In this document: positions 33,215 to 42,205 of the stretch, in pieces | Numbering within the stretch: position 1 is the first letter of the stretch | How the letters are laid out: the number at the start of each line of letters is the position of its first letter | NCBI RefSeq assembly: GCF_004519315.1 | Contig: NZ_SOZE01000008.1 | Location: 124,001-188,000, forward strand | Length of the DNA stretch: 64,000 nucleotides | Direction of reading: 5' to 3' | DNA from: Mucilaginibacter psychrotolerans | Lineage (GTDB): Bacteria; Bacteroidota; Bacteroidia; Sphingobacteriales; Sphingobacteriaceae | Position numbers and translations under genes: made by a program | Notes under the pieces: generated by a model | What the model was told of the DNA's origin: nothing | Databases searched by the model: none | Seen by the model: only the letters and a program-made list of their open reading frames with translations

Positions 33215-33664
33215 GATTATTTTTTTTTAAGATTACTAATTACCACAGTGTGCACCTGTTACCAATTAGTAGCAGTAAACGATTCTTAAATTACAGCATA
33301 ACCTAAATTTATAAATTGATGCCGATAGGCGAATTTATCAGCTAGTGGCGATTGGATGCTATGTATCTAATTTTCAAATATATAGCAAATAATGGCTTAT
33401 TGTATCGCATTAATTTTGTAGGTTTAGAAAAGATGTAAAAACCAATACTGAGATTTATTGTTTAAACGGTGTTTTTACAAGATGGGTGGTGGCTTATTCG
33501 TGTTTTTGCCGATACTTCATTTGTTTTTCCTGCCTGTTTACCTATGCGTGCGATAGGGCCGTAACACCATAGCCGGCTGCTTAGCCGGGAGCTGGGCTCT
33601 GTTTATTGTTTTTTTATTTGATACGCGTGAGTTACAAGTTAGATGAGGAATTTAATCTTAAATA
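33215..33664. other. 450-base intergenic region between divergent operons
   Basis: No gene is seen. A -7-like TAATTTTG (33411-33418) lies about 250 bases upstream of the histidine kinase. A short perfect hairpin CCGGCT-GCTT-AGCCGG (33573-33588) lies in the presumed kinase leader, followed about 20 bases later by a T-rich stretch. A structured leader is possible but not supported further. Confidence 0.4.
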
Positions 33665-34906
33665 ATGGAAAGTAGCAAGAGCTTGACGCACATGCCTGCA
33701 AAATGCGGTACTTTATGCGGCAACAAAAATGTTTCGTCGCATCCAATAAATCAAAGCCTGTTAAGCCAGGTGAAACACTTTTTTTCGGAGCTATTCCATA
33801 CATCCGATTGGCCCGCCAGGTGGTACTGCGGAAATTGGGACCAGTTCCACGGTTGGTTGTATATCCTTTCTGATGCCGCTATCTGGCTTGCCTATTTCGC
33901 TATCCCTATACTGTTATTCCGCATCATCAGCAAACGGAAGGATATTCCATTTCCAAAAATCCTTTGGCTTTTTATCGCATTTATACTGCTGTGTGGGTCT
34001 ACCCATTTACTGGATGCTATCATTTTTTGGTGGCCGGCTTACCGGTTAAGCGCACTGATAAGGTTTATGACCGCTATCGTATCGCTATTCACCGTGTACG
34101 CGCTTTATAGGCTTTTACCGATGATCTATCACTTACGAACGCTTGACCAGTTAGAAGCGGAAATAATTGAACGAAAAAAAGCAGAGGAGGAGCTGAGGCT
34201 GCAACAAGTATCGATTAAAGCTACAGAGGAGTTGATGGCCAAAAAGGATGAATTTATGAGCATAGCCAGCCACGAGCTAAAGACACCCATAACTACCGTT
34301 AAAGCATCTTTGCAGGTTTTAGAAAAAATGGTTTCCCAAAACGATGACCTAAAGGGTATTGCACCCTTTGTTCAGCGTTCATCCAAACAGGTAAACAAAT
34401 TAACAAACCTGATTGATGAATTGCTGGATGTGACAAGGATACAGGCCGGAAGACTTGAATTGAAAAGGAGCGAATTTAACCTGATGGAACTAGTGACCGA
34501 GTGCGTTGAACAATGCAGACTGGCGGACGGGAAACATAGTATTGGTATCCGGGGAGATGAATCCCTCCTGCTTTTTGCAGATCATGACCGGATTGAACAG
34601 GTTTTAAGCAATTTTTTGACGAATGCATTTAAATATTCCCCGGAGGGTAGCGCGGTTGAAGTTCATATTGAACGCTTAGACGATAGCCGGGTGAGTTTGA
34701 GCGTTACAGACGAGGGGATAGGTATACCCGAAGCTAACATAGGCCACGTTTTCGACCGGTTCTTCAGAGTAGAGAAAACCTCGCAGAATTACTCCGGGAT
34801 GGGACTCGGCCTATATATCTCGTCGCAAATAATACAAGGGCATCATGGTGAAATTGGTGTCAGAAACAATCCATTAAAGGGAGTAACTTTTTGGTTTGCT
34901 ATTTGA
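33665..34906 (+). CDS. Sensor histidine kinase with ethylene-receptor-like membrane domain
   Basis: A 413-residue protein. Residues about 50-155 form three membrane helices that match the N-terminus of plant ETR1. Asp70, Tyr77, Ile80, Pro81, Cys110 and His114 keep exactly the spacing of ETR1 Asp25, Tyr32, Ile35, Pro36, Cys65 and His69, a constant offset of 45; Cys and His are the copper ligands. Phe106 and Ile107 match Phe61 and Ile62. A coiled coil (160-195) leads to the HisKA box SHELKTP (His203) and an HATPase with N (TNAFKYSP), DEGIGIP and GMGLGLYI boxes. No GAF or receiver domain is present. No response regulator is adjacent. Ligand identity is inferred. Confidence 0.9.
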   Translation: MESSKSLTHMPAKCGTLCGNKNVSSHPINQSLLSQVKHFFSELFHTSDWPARWYCGNWDQFHGWLYILSDAAIWLAYFAIPILLFRIISKRKDIPFPKILWLFIAFILLCGSTHLLDAIIFWWPAYRLSALIRFMTAIVSLFTVYALYRLLPMIYHLRTLDQLEAEIIERKKAEEELRLQQVSIKATEELMAKKDEFMSIASHELKTPITTVKASLQVLEKMVSQNDDLKGIAPFVQRSSKQVNKLTNLIDELLDVTRIQAGRLELKRSEFNLMELVTECVEQCRLADGKHSIGIRGDESLLLFADHDRIEQVLSNFLTNAFKYSPEGSAVEVHIERLDDSRVSLSVTDEGIGIPEANIGHVFDRFFRVEKTSQNYSGMGLGLYISSQIIQGHHGEIGVRNNPLKGVTFWFAI

Positions 34907-34967
34907 TTTTAGCCGGGCACCGTGGACATATCCCGTTTAGTATTGCCTTTCCAAGCTTACGATAGCC

Positions 34968-36611
34968 TTAATCTTGCTTTTGGAATATTTCGGGGTACTT
35001 CCTGATGAAATATACCGGCGTGCAGCTCCATGCGTGGCAATAGCTATTAATGGGGAAGAAGCCGTATGGCGATAGGTATTGATTATTGGGATCGTAAACT
35101 TCCCAAAACGTATCCGCGCCTTTTTTCACCATCCCGCCCCAGTAATTCAGCACGGTTGCTTTTGCTTCGGCATTTAACCCAGCGTTGATGAGCGCGTGCA
35201 CATAGTAGTGGTACAGGTATGGTGCGCCGGGGTATAAAGCATCCTTGCGTTTGGCTACATTTAGCAATACCTGCTTGCTCTCCTTATCACTCAGTACGCC
35301 CGAAAGTACCAGCCATATCTGCGAGGCGTAAGAAACCTGTCGTGCTTTGCCGCTGTAAACTAGTCCGCTTTTGGCATCATATAAATTGCTCTGGGCAGCG
35401 GCACTCATCTTTTTGATTAGCGAGGGTACATCGGCCAGTTCCTGTTCTTTATGCAAGGCTTTGGCCAGGCTGTAGGTTTGTTTGAGGGTGTAAATGGCCA
35501 GTCCCTGTAGCGCGGCTTCACGGTCGAGGCCATCTTTCCAGTCGAAAAACAACCACCATTCTTTGTTGGCGCGTTCGTAATCCATCATGCCGTTGGGCTG
35601 TAAATACGTGCGTATGATATCCAGCTGGCGTTTGGCTACGGGCCAAAGGTCGTTTGCGGTTTCGGTATCGTTAGTAGCCGTAAGGTATTCTTTTAGTGCC
35701 GAATTATACAGCAGCGCATAATCCATCAGGTACTGGTTGGCCTGCGGGTGCGGCTCGGGTTTTTCGAATACGGTGCCTATCAAATAACCTTTCTCGCCAC
35801 TGAGGCCGGCCAGCAGGTACAGGCACCGTTTAGTAAGATCGTGGTTTTTGAAGGAGTAGCTGTTGGCCAGCGATTCGAGGTACAGGTCGCCTATCCACAG
35901 CCTCCTGTCGCGCTTGGGGCCGTCTTCATACACGGTTTGCATGCACTCTTTCAGCGTTGCCAAACCAATAGAATCTATGGCACGGATGCCCGATGCTGTT
36001 GCAGTGCTCAAAGGTGCAGGTATATTGGTAACCGATGTAACCGCCTTGCATTGGATATCGCCTATGGCAAAATCAAAGTTTTGTGAACTGCCTGTCAGTT
36101 CGATTTTTATGTAGCGGAAAGCAACCCGACGGGCAATGCTTACGGTGGAGGGGATATCCATTACGGTGGCTACTTCATCCTGCAGCCACGCGCGGCTAAG
36201 GCCACCTGTGTAGGGGTCGAAAGGCGTCGCGATTTCTGAAGGCACCTCGCCAAAGGTGAGCTTAAAACGGGCCGGCGCATCGGCCGTGCCGGTAAGCACC
36301 TTCAGGCCGAAGCTTACGTACCCGGTAAGGTGCTCGCTAAAATCGAGGATGATTGATTTTTTCTGGCGGAAGGAGCTCGCATAGAAGATATCCAGCGAAT
36401 CGGTTTTCTTAGCTGCCCATCCCTGGAAGGCTCCTTCATCTTTCACCAATGCCACCGTGCTTACCGGTCGTTTTATCGTCTCATTTAATTGAGGCATCAA
36501 TTGCTGCGCTTTGGCAAGCCATTGCGCGCGGGTTGCCTGGTAAGGGTCTTGTGCATAACAACAGGTAGTTATACATAACAGCAGTAACGAAAAAAGGCCT
36601 GGCTTAATCAT
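34968..36611 (-). CDS. GH78-like (alpha-L-rhamnosidase-type) glycoside hydrolase
   Basis: A 547-residue protein with a signal peptide (about 1-20, ending CCYAQ). A beta-sandwich N-terminal half has KSIILDFSEHLTGYVSFGL and FRYIKIELTG. The (alpha/alpha)6 part begins with the motif EDGPKRDRRLWIGDLYLES (DGxKRDRxxWxGDxxxE), the GH78 catalytic signature, and continues with NGMMDYERANKEWWLFFDW. It is shorter than typical GH78 enzymes and lacks extra beta domains. It probably acts in the periplasm on plant or microbial glycans; the linkage is not established. Confidence 0.75.
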   Translation of the reverse strand: MIKPGLFSLLLLCITTCCYAQDPYQATRAQWLAKAQQLMPQLNETIKRPVSTVALVKDEGAFQGWAAKKTDSLDIFYASSFRQKKSIILDFSEHLTGYVSFGLKVLTGTADAPARFKLTFGEVPSEIATPFDPYTGGLSRAWLQDEVATVMDIPSTVSIARRVAFRYIKIELTGSSQNFDFAIGDIQCKAVTSVTNIPAPLSTATASGIRAIDSIGLATLKECMQTVYEDGPKRDRRLWIGDLYLESLANSYSFKNHDLTKRCLYLLAGLSGEKGYLIGTVFEKPEPHPQANQYLMDYALLYNSALKEYLTATNDTETANDLWPVAKRQLDIIRTYLQPNGMMDYERANKEWWLFFDWKDGLDREAALQGLAIYTLKQTYSLAKALHKEQELADVPSLIKKMSAAAQSNLYDAKSGLVYSGKARQVSYASQIWLVLSGVLSDKESKQVLLNVAKRKDALYPGAPYLYHYYVHALINAGLNAEAKATVLNYWGGMVKKGADTFWEVYDPNNQYLSPYGFFPINSYCHAWSCTPVYFIRKYPEIFQKQD

Positions 36612-36764
36612 TGGTTTGGATTGAGGGGAGCAATATAATGGTTTAGCAGGGGCGCGGCATCCTCATCTTACCTCATCGGCAAAGGTACCGAGCAAGCTAT
36701 CGTATTTGCAGATTCCCAACCTTTCAACTTTCTAACCTTAAAACCTTCCAACTCATCCTTCCCC

Positions 36765-37646
36765 TTAATGCGTCACCTTCTTCAAATCCTTTTTAGGCTG
36801 CAATATGTGGCTGTCTTCCAGCCAGTCGGCTAACCTGTCGGGCCAGTGGTTGATGGATTTTTGCTTGCGGTTGGTACCCATGTTAAAGGCGTGGTCGCCC
36901 TGGGCGTACATATGCAGTTCTACGGGTACTTTGGCTTCGCGGTAGAGTTGCAGCAACTGGATAAGCGGTAGCGAGCAGCAGGCATCATCGTTGGCGGCCA
37001 CCAGGAAGGCAGGTGGGGCATCGGGTGCAATAGTTGCCGGCACATAAGAAGGCCCGGGGTACACCTGCACAATAAAGTTGGGTTTGGCGTTTGCGCGGTC
37101 TATCGGGTCGGGGGCATTAGGGTCGCCATCGTATCCGCCGAAAGCAATCATATCCACCACTTCGCCGCCGGCAGAGAATCCCATGAGGCCGATGCGGTTA
37201 GGGTCGATGCCGAACTCGGCAGCACGGCTGCGTACCAGGCGCATGGCCCGGTAACCATCCTGCTTGGCATGCACATCAATTTTATAGGGCGAAAGCGTAT
37301 CGCGGCCCAGGCGGTATTTTAAAATAAAAACGGTGATGCCCAGGCTATTGTAGAATTTGGCCGGTGCCACGCCTTCAGAATTGTAAACCAGCAGGCGATG
37401 GCCGCCGCCGGGGCAAACCACTACAGCGGCTCCATTGGCGGTACCGGCAGGCGGGGCGTAAACCGTAAGCGAGGGGTTGTGGATGTTCTTTACCCAATAA
37501 TCCTTAGCCTGCTCCGGCTCGTTGCGGCGGCTCTCGAAACCCGGCGCGCCTTTTTCCCAAAGGGGTATAACCGTTTGTGCCGATGCACCCAATGCGCAAA
37601 AAAAGAGCAATATCGCGAAAATTTGGCAGCGGACAATTTCTCTCAT
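36765..37646 (-). CDS. Secreted alpha/beta hydrolase, acetyl-esterase type
   Basis: A 293-residue protein with a signal peptide (about 1-23, ending GASAQ). The oxyanion region is VVVCPGGGHRLL, the nucleophile elbow is GLMGFSAGGEVVD (Ser near 156), the acid lies in LVAANDDACCS, and the His in AQGDHAFNMG. This set is typical of BD-FAE/acetylxylan esterase-type hydrolases found with glycoside hydrolases. It lies 150 bases upstream of the GH78-like gene on the same strand, which suggests joint glycan breakdown. Confidence 0.82.
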   Translation of the reverse strand: MREIVRCQIFAILLFFCALGASAQTVIPLWEKGAPGFESRRNEPEQAKDYWVKNIHNPSLTVYAPPAGTANGAAVVVCPGGGHRLLVYNSEGVAPAKFYNSLGITVFILKYRLGRDTLSPYKIDVHAKQDGYRAMRLVRSRAAEFGIDPNRIGLMGFSAGGEVVDMIAFGGYDGDPNAPDPIDRANAKPNFIVQVYPGPSYVPATIAPDAPPAFLVAANDDACCSLPLIQLLQLYREAKVPVELHMYAQGDHAFNMGTNRKQKSINHWPDRLADWLEDSHILQPKKDLKKVTH

Positions 37647-37681
37647 AAAAACAACTGAAGTATTGATGAATAAGCAAGACC

Positions 37682-37815
37682 TACGTCACGTTGAACTTGT
37701 TTCAACACCCCATCATAAAAGTGGCCACAATGCAAGGTCGCTTTGCACGGCGGTTACTCAACAGGAGTCCTTCGGATCCGCCGTGTGGGGTGCCGAAATG
37801 AATTGACATGACGTC
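37682..37815. repeat. Dispersed repeat ACGTCA...TGACGT
   Basis: Starts ACGTCACGTTGAACTTG and ends GAAATGAATTGACATGACGT, with an internal CAACAGGAGTCCTTCGGATC segment. The ends are weakly inverted. It fills most of the gap between the esterase and MBL-fold genes. No gene is seen in it. Confidence 0.5.
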
Positions 37816-37863
37816 TTTTTGTTTAGCTAAATATCTGTTTTATAAATGAGTAAAGCAATTTCT

Positions 37864-38859
37864 CTAACTCATAAACTTTTTCCACCAGTTGCTTACCAAA
37901 GGCTCATCGGCCTCGATAGGTTTTCCCGGCTCGGGTAGGAGCAGTTTGATGTTTTTATCTTTGGCATACTGCACCAGCCGTTCGGCAGGCTCGTACCAGG
38001 CGTGTGGTGCAAGGTTGAAGGTGCCCCAGTGGATGCCCATCATGATATCGCCTTTCAAATCCAGGTGGGCGTTGGAGGCGTTATCCGGTCCCATATGTAT
38101 ATCGGCCCAGTATTGCCCGTAGGCACCAATCTCCAGCATGGTCAGGTCGAAAGGGCCAAAGGTTTCGCCAATCAATTTGAAATCGGGAGAGTAACCCGAA
38201 TCGGCGCCGAAGTAGATATTATTGACAGGGCCTTTGATCACAAAAGATGACCACAGCGTTTCATCGCGGTGGGTAATACCCCTGCCCGAGAAATGCCTGG
38301 CGGGTGCAGCAGTTATAGTGCAGTCGCCAATCATCACGCCATCGCCCCAATCTACCTCGTGGATGAGTGCCCTGCCTATACCCCAGCTGATGAGGTATTG
38401 TGCTACGCCTAACGAACAGATGAAGGGTACCTGCTTATCTGCAAAAAACTTAATGGTGGCTTTATCCAGGTGGTCGTAATGGTCGTGTGAGGAGATGATC
38501 ACATCTATCTTAGGCAAATCGGCCAGAGCTATGGGTGGCTGGTAAAACCTTTTTGGCCCAAATGCTTGCGAGAACGATACGCGCTGGCTCCAAACCGGGT
38601 CGGTAAGGATGCGGATGCCGTCAATCTCTATAATAAGGCTGGAGTGCCCCACCCAGGTTACGCGCAGGCCGCTTTTGGGCGGCGTATCATAAACCGATAC
38701 ATCAGTACTAAATGGGCCTAAGGTCTTCTTCGGCGTGTTCTCTGCCGTGTTGTTCATATATTCCCGCAGAATAGGTGTCATTTTGCCAAAGCCCGCCGAT
38801 TCGGTAGGGGTGGTATTGATGAACTTGCTTCCTTTTTTGCGGGATCCGGATATACTCAT
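37864..38859 (-). CDS. MBL-fold metallo-hydrolase (NAPE-PLD/UlaG-like)
   Basis: A 331-residue protein without a signal peptide. The metallo-beta-lactamase motif SSHDHYDHLD (HxHxDH) is near residue 125. Further ligands lie in APARHFSGR, YFGADSGYS and MMGIHWGTF. The sequence follows the N-acyl-phosphatidylethanolamine phospholipase D-like branch, which includes several bacterial proteins of unknown substrate. It stands alone on its strand, 60 bases downstream of the alpha/beta hydrolase gene at 38920. Confidence 0.85.
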   Translation of the reverse strand: MSISGSRKKGSKFINTTPTESAGFGKMTPILREYMNNTAENTPKKTLGPFSTDVSVYDTPPKSGLRVTWVGHSSLIIEIDGIRILTDPVWSQRVSFSQAFGPKRFYQPPIALADLPKIDVIISSHDHYDHLDKATIKFFADKQVPFICSLGVAQYLISWGIGRALIHEVDWGDGVMIGDCTITAAPARHFSGRGITHRDETLWSSFVIKGPVNNIYFGADSGYSPDFKLIGETFGPFDLTMLEIGAYGQYWADIHMGPDNASNAHLDLKGDIMMGIHWGTFNLAPHAWYEPAERLVQYAKDKNIKLLLPEPGKPIEADEPLVSNWWKKFMS

Positions 38860-38919
38860 AAGTACAGCTATTTTGATGCAATAACGTAAAAAACTACCTT
38901 ATTGATTGTAATAACTGAC

Positions 38920-39750
38920 CTATTGTTTCAAGAATTCAATACAAACGTTACAAAATTGCAATAATGTGGCAGGTAGTTCCGCTTGCAGGTAGGGGTGGGT
39001 AGCGTTGAATACATGGTCGGCCCCTTTTATAACCGCCAGTTGTGCCGCGGGTTGGGCGGCATGCAGTTCCTGGGCATGGCTGAGCGGTACGCTGGTATCT
39101 TCATCGCCATGTACAATGAGCCAGGGTTGTTTTATAGCCGCAGCTTTTAGCGGTATATCAAGTCTTTCGGGGTTCTTCTCCAGATCATTCAGCAGACTTA
39201 CTTTATAAGGCATGTTTTGCTTTGTGCGCGAGTTGACGATATACATTACGCCCTGCAGTTTCCATTGTGCTTCGGCCTGTTTGGGCCATAGGTTGTAGAA
39301 GCTGGAGATGGCCGCCATGGTAACCAGTTTGGTGATGCGCTTATCCTCGGCAGTTTTTACGATACTGATGCCGCCGCCGAGGCTATGACCAATGAGGTAA
39401 ACCTCGCGCACAGCGGGTACATAGGAGCCGCCGCAGGCGAAATCGATCACGGCGTTAAGGTCGTCTAGCTCTATGCTGAAGGTGTTATCGCTAAAGGCAA
39501 TTAGGTCGGCAAAATCGGTTGGCTTATCCAACGTGGTGCCGTTATGCGAAAAGTTAAACTTGAGGTAACGGAAGCCGTTTTGGGCAAAATGCTGCGCCAC
39601 CAGGTTGTGTGCGCCCCAGTCTTTAAATCCGCGTATGCCGTGGGCAAATATCACCAGCGGCGCTTTGGGGTTGGCATCATCAAAAGTAATATCGGCCAGC
39701 ATACCCCTGCCTTTGGCACCGGGGATGGTGTAATAATTTTTGCGGATCAT
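38920..39750 (-). CDS. Cytoplasmic alpha/beta hydrolase
   Basis: A 276-residue protein. IFAHGIRGFKDWGAHN forms the oxyanion strand, LIGHSLGGGISI the nucleophile elbow (Ser near 122), IVHGDEDTSVPLSHAQ the acid, and IKGADHVFNATHP the catalytic His. There is no signal peptide. It resembles dienelactone hydrolase- or acyl-peptidase-like serine hydrolases. The substrate is not evident. Confidence 0.82.
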   Translation of the reverse strand: MIRKNYYTIPGAKGRGMLADITFDDANPKAPLVIFAHGIRGFKDWGAHNLVAQHFAQNGFRYLKFNFSHNGTTLDKPTDFADLIAFSDNTFSIELDDLNAVIDFACGGSYVPAVREVYLIGHSLGGGISIVKTAEDKRITKLVTMAAISSFYNLWPKQAEAQWKLQGVMYIVNSRTKQNMPYKVSLLNDLEKNPERLDIPLKAAAIKQPWLIVHGDEDTSVPLSHAQELHAAQPAAQLAVIKGADHVFNATHPYLQAELPATLLQFCNVCIEFLKQ

Positions 39751-39810
39751 GAGCGCAATTTAGTAATGATGCCGCAATGAAAGGATGGGGATGGAAAAGA
39801 TTTATTCTGC

Positions 39811-40022
39811 GCCCATCCGTTCCATGAATGGAAGTTGAATAGAAATCAGAATCTCACCTTCATTGCCGTCGGTTTCCAACCGACGGAAGACAGCTGTTTT
39901 ACACCTTCTTGCTGTTTATACCGTTCCATGAATGGAACGGCGATGAAGGTGGATTGGCGCCCGATGTTGAATACAAATCAGCATCCCACCTTCATTGCTG
40001 TCGGTTGGAAACCGACGGAAGC
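39811..40022. repeat. Two repeat units with CCGTTCCAT and GTCGGTT hairpins
   Basis: Unit 1 (about 39817-39890) and unit 2 (about 39920-40020) each contain CCGTTCCATGAATGGAA, CACCTTCATTGC and GTCGGTTTCCAACCGAC-type palindromes. CCACCTTCATTGC is also in 12131-12143. The unit ends at ACCGACGGAAG, directly at the stop codon of the GNAT-nitrilase gene. A 12-base word from that gene's end, TTACACCTTCTT, is repeated after unit 1 at 39899. Confidence 0.82.
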
Positions 40023-41549
40023 TTACACCTTCTTCCCGTTAAACATAATACTGTACAAATCCGTACGGCGGTCCTTCAAATTTTGAACGCTGCCATACTC
40101 GTGCAGTTCGTTCAAAACGGAAAGGTCAACATCGGCAATTACAATCATTTCGGTGTTGGGCGTAGCTTCTGATTGGATGCCATTGGTGGGGAAACCAAAA
40201 TCGGAAGGCGTAAACACCGCCGACTGTGCATAGGATATCCCCATGTTATTTACATTGGGCAGGTTGCCCACGCAACCGGCTATAGCCACGTAGCATTCGT
40301 TCTCTACCGCGCGGGCCTGGGCGCAAAACTTAACCCGGTTGTAGCCATTTTGCGTATCTGTAAGGAAGGGCACAAAGAGTATTTGCATATCCTGGCTGGC
40401 CAAAATGCGCGATAACTCAGGGAACTCCACATCGTAACAGATCAGGATCCCTATCTTGCCGGCATCGGTATCAAAGGCTATCACCTCATCGCCGCCGCGC
40501 ATGCCCCATGAGTTTATTTCTGCCGGGGTAGGGTGTATTTTGGTAGTCTCTTCCATACTGCCGTTGCGGCGGAACAGGTATGATACGTTGTAAAGCGAAT
40601 CTTCCTCTATCTTAGGCATGCTGCCGGCAATAATGTTTACGTTGTACGATACCGCCAGTTTGCTGAAAGCTTCTACAATAGGCTGCGTGTACTGGGCCAG
40701 CTCGCGCATGGCCCGGGCAGAATCGAGGTGGTTGTACTCGGCCATCAACGGGGTGTTGAACAACTCAGGGAACAAGATAAAATCGCTTTGGTAATCGCTC
40801 ACGGCATCTACAAAATATTCGGCGTGCTTTAACAACTCGCTAATGTTATTGTAAGGGCGCATTTGCCATTGCACCAAACCAATGCGCACAACGGTTTTAT
40901 TGTTAATGGCGGTGGTTGGCTCTTCAAAATAAACATTGTTCCACTCTATCAGCGTAGCGAAACCTTTTGAGCGGCTATCCTCGGGCAGGTAGTTGCGCAA
41001 TATCTTGCGCACGTGGAAATCGTTGGCCAGCTGAAACGATAGGGTAGGGTCGTATATTTCTTTGTACTTAACCTTGTCTATATATTGCTTAGGCGTAAGG
41101 TCGTTCTGGAATTTTTGGTAGTTGGGAATGCGGCCGCCGGCTATGATGCTTTTGAGGTTGAGGTTTTCGCAAAGTTGCTTGCGGGCATCATATAAACGGC
41201 GGGCCAGGCGCAGGCCACGGTATTTGGGGTGCACAAAGATGTCGATGCCGTAAAGTACGTCGCCTTTATCGGTATGCGTTTTAAAGCTGCTGTCGCCGGT
41301 GATTTGTTTGTAAGTATGGGTATCACCAAATTTGCTGTAATCAACCATAATGGATAGCGCGCAACCAACCACTACATCATTTACGGTAACGCAAATTTGC
41401 CCTTCGGGGAAAAGTTTTATCAGTTTTTTTATCGATGCGGCATCCCAGTAATCCTCGTCCATATCCATGTACGCCGATTTCATCGATTTCTTCAGTTCCT
41501 GGTAATCCTGTACATCCAGGTTACGAAGTTCAATACTTTGCAGATCCAT
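40023..41549 (-). CDS. GNAT acetyltransferase-carbon-nitrogen hydrolase (nitrilase family) fusion
   Basis: A 508-residue protein with two domains. Residues about 1-190 are a GNAT N-acetyltransferase (DIFVHPKYRGLRLARRLYDAR in part, the acetyl-CoA pyrophosphate loop). Residues about 220-508 are a carbon-nitrogen hydrolase with the Glu-Lys-Cys triad: ILFPELFNTP (Glu), ETTKIHPTP (Lys) and ILICYDVEFPELS (Cys). This fused family is widespread in Bacteroidota, but its substrate is not settled; amide hydrolysis linked to acyl transfer is plausible. Its stop codon abuts a dispersed repeat. Confidence 0.9.
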   Translation of the reverse strand: MDLQSIELRNLDVQDYQELKKSMKSAYMDMDEDYWDAASIKKLIKLFPEGQICVTVNDVVVGCALSIMVDYSKFGDTHTYKQITGDSSFKTHTDKGDVLYGIDIFVHPKYRGLRLARRLYDARKQLCENLNLKSIIAGGRIPNYQKFQNDLTPKQYIDKVKYKEIYDPTLSFQLANDFHVRKILRNYLPEDSRSKGFATLIEWNNVYFEEPTTAINNKTVVRIGLVQWQMRPYNNISELLKHAEYFVDAVSDYQSDFILFPELFNTPLMAEYNHLDSARAMRELAQYTQPIVEAFSKLAVSYNVNIIAGSMPKIEEDSLYNVSYLFRRNGSMEETTKIHPTPAEINSWGMRGGDEVIAFDTDAGKIGILICYDVEFPELSRILASQDMQILFVPFLTDTQNGYNRVKFCAQARAVENECYVAIAGCVGNLPNVNNMGISYAQSAVFTPSDFGFPTNGIQSEATPNTEMIVIADVDLSVLNELHEYGSVQNLKDRRTDLYSIMFNGKKV

Positions 41550-41593
41550 ATGTTTTGGGTAACGGTGTTTGTTTGTAATTGTTTGTGTTTTGT

Positions 41594-41676
41594 GAGTAGT
41601 TGATTAAGTGAGTGGTGAGTGGTTTCGAGCTTGTGCAACTATTCTCTAATCAACTATTCACCGCTCACCTGCGATG
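41594..41676. repeat. GAGTGGTGAGT-type inverted repeat
   Basis: AGTAGTTGATTAAGTGAGTG is followed about 40 bases later by the imperfect complement CTAATCAACTATTCACCGCTCACC. The far arm enters the last codons of the DoxX-like gene. Confidence 0.7.
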
Positions 41677-42051
41677 CCACCACGCCCACAATATAAGCAA
41701 CGGCTGCAATACTACCAACCTTATCCAGGCAACCAAAGGGGATATAGCTAACGTACCCAATATAAAAGGCGCATCAATAACCATCTGGATATGTACCGGT
41801 AAAAAGGCAAGCAACATTAACATAATGCCATAAACCGCTAAACGCCTTGTTTTTGGCAATAGCAACAACAAGGCGAATAAAATTTCAGCAATACCGGCTA
41901 AAATATTTAATGCTACGGGATAAGGGAGGTACTTCGGAATTAAACGGTAATACGATGATGGGTTGTAAAAGTGGTTGGCCCCGGCTAATAAATAGAATAT
42001 GACCAAAATCACTAAGCTTATTTTTTTAATATTTGTAATTTTTACCGCCAT
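41665..42051 (-). CDS. DoxX-like membrane protein
   Basis: A 128-residue protein with four hydrophobic segments (about 10-25, 43-66, 70-88, 100-122). Signatures are FYLLAGANHFYNPSSYYRLIP near the start, and NILAGIAEILFALLLLLPKTR. This is typical of the DoxX/DUF417-like branch of small Bacteroidota membrane proteins. It is divergent from hemA, with a promoter-bearing gap between. The function is unknown; a role in redox or quinol use is known only for archaeal DoxD. Confidence 0.75.
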   Translation of the reverse strand: MAVKITNIKKISLVILVIFYLLAGANHFYNPSSYYRLIPKYLPYPVALNILAGIAEILFALLLLLPKTRRLAVYGIMLMLLAFLPVHIQMVIDAPFILGTLAISPLVAWIRLVVLQPLLILWAWWHRR

Positions 42052-42149
42052 AATATTATTAAAAACGAAATTATTGTAAAATGAGATTGCTTATATTGTA
42101 AAATTCATTTTATTTATAAGCATTCTAAATACCTCTGTTTGACAAAGCC

Positions 42150-42183
42150 TTGACATTGCATCCTACACAGTATGCTATTTTTG
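42150..42183 (+). promoter_or_regulatory. hemA promoter
   Basis: TTG at 42150-42152 (in CCTTGACATT) and TATTTTTG at 42176-42183 fit the Bacteroidota -33 TTG and -7 TAnnTTTG elements with a 23-base gap. The -7 box ends 22 bases before the TTG start codon. The hemCD promoter shows the same 23-base gap. Confidence 0.65.
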
Positions 42184-42205
42184 TTGGGTCAAATTTAAAA
42201 CTGCT

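Noticed and set aside
33540..33640. Riboswitch or small RNA upstream of the ethylene-receptor-like kinase
   Set aside because: Only one 6-base-pair hairpin and a T-rich stretch are visible; no known riboswitch core was recognised.
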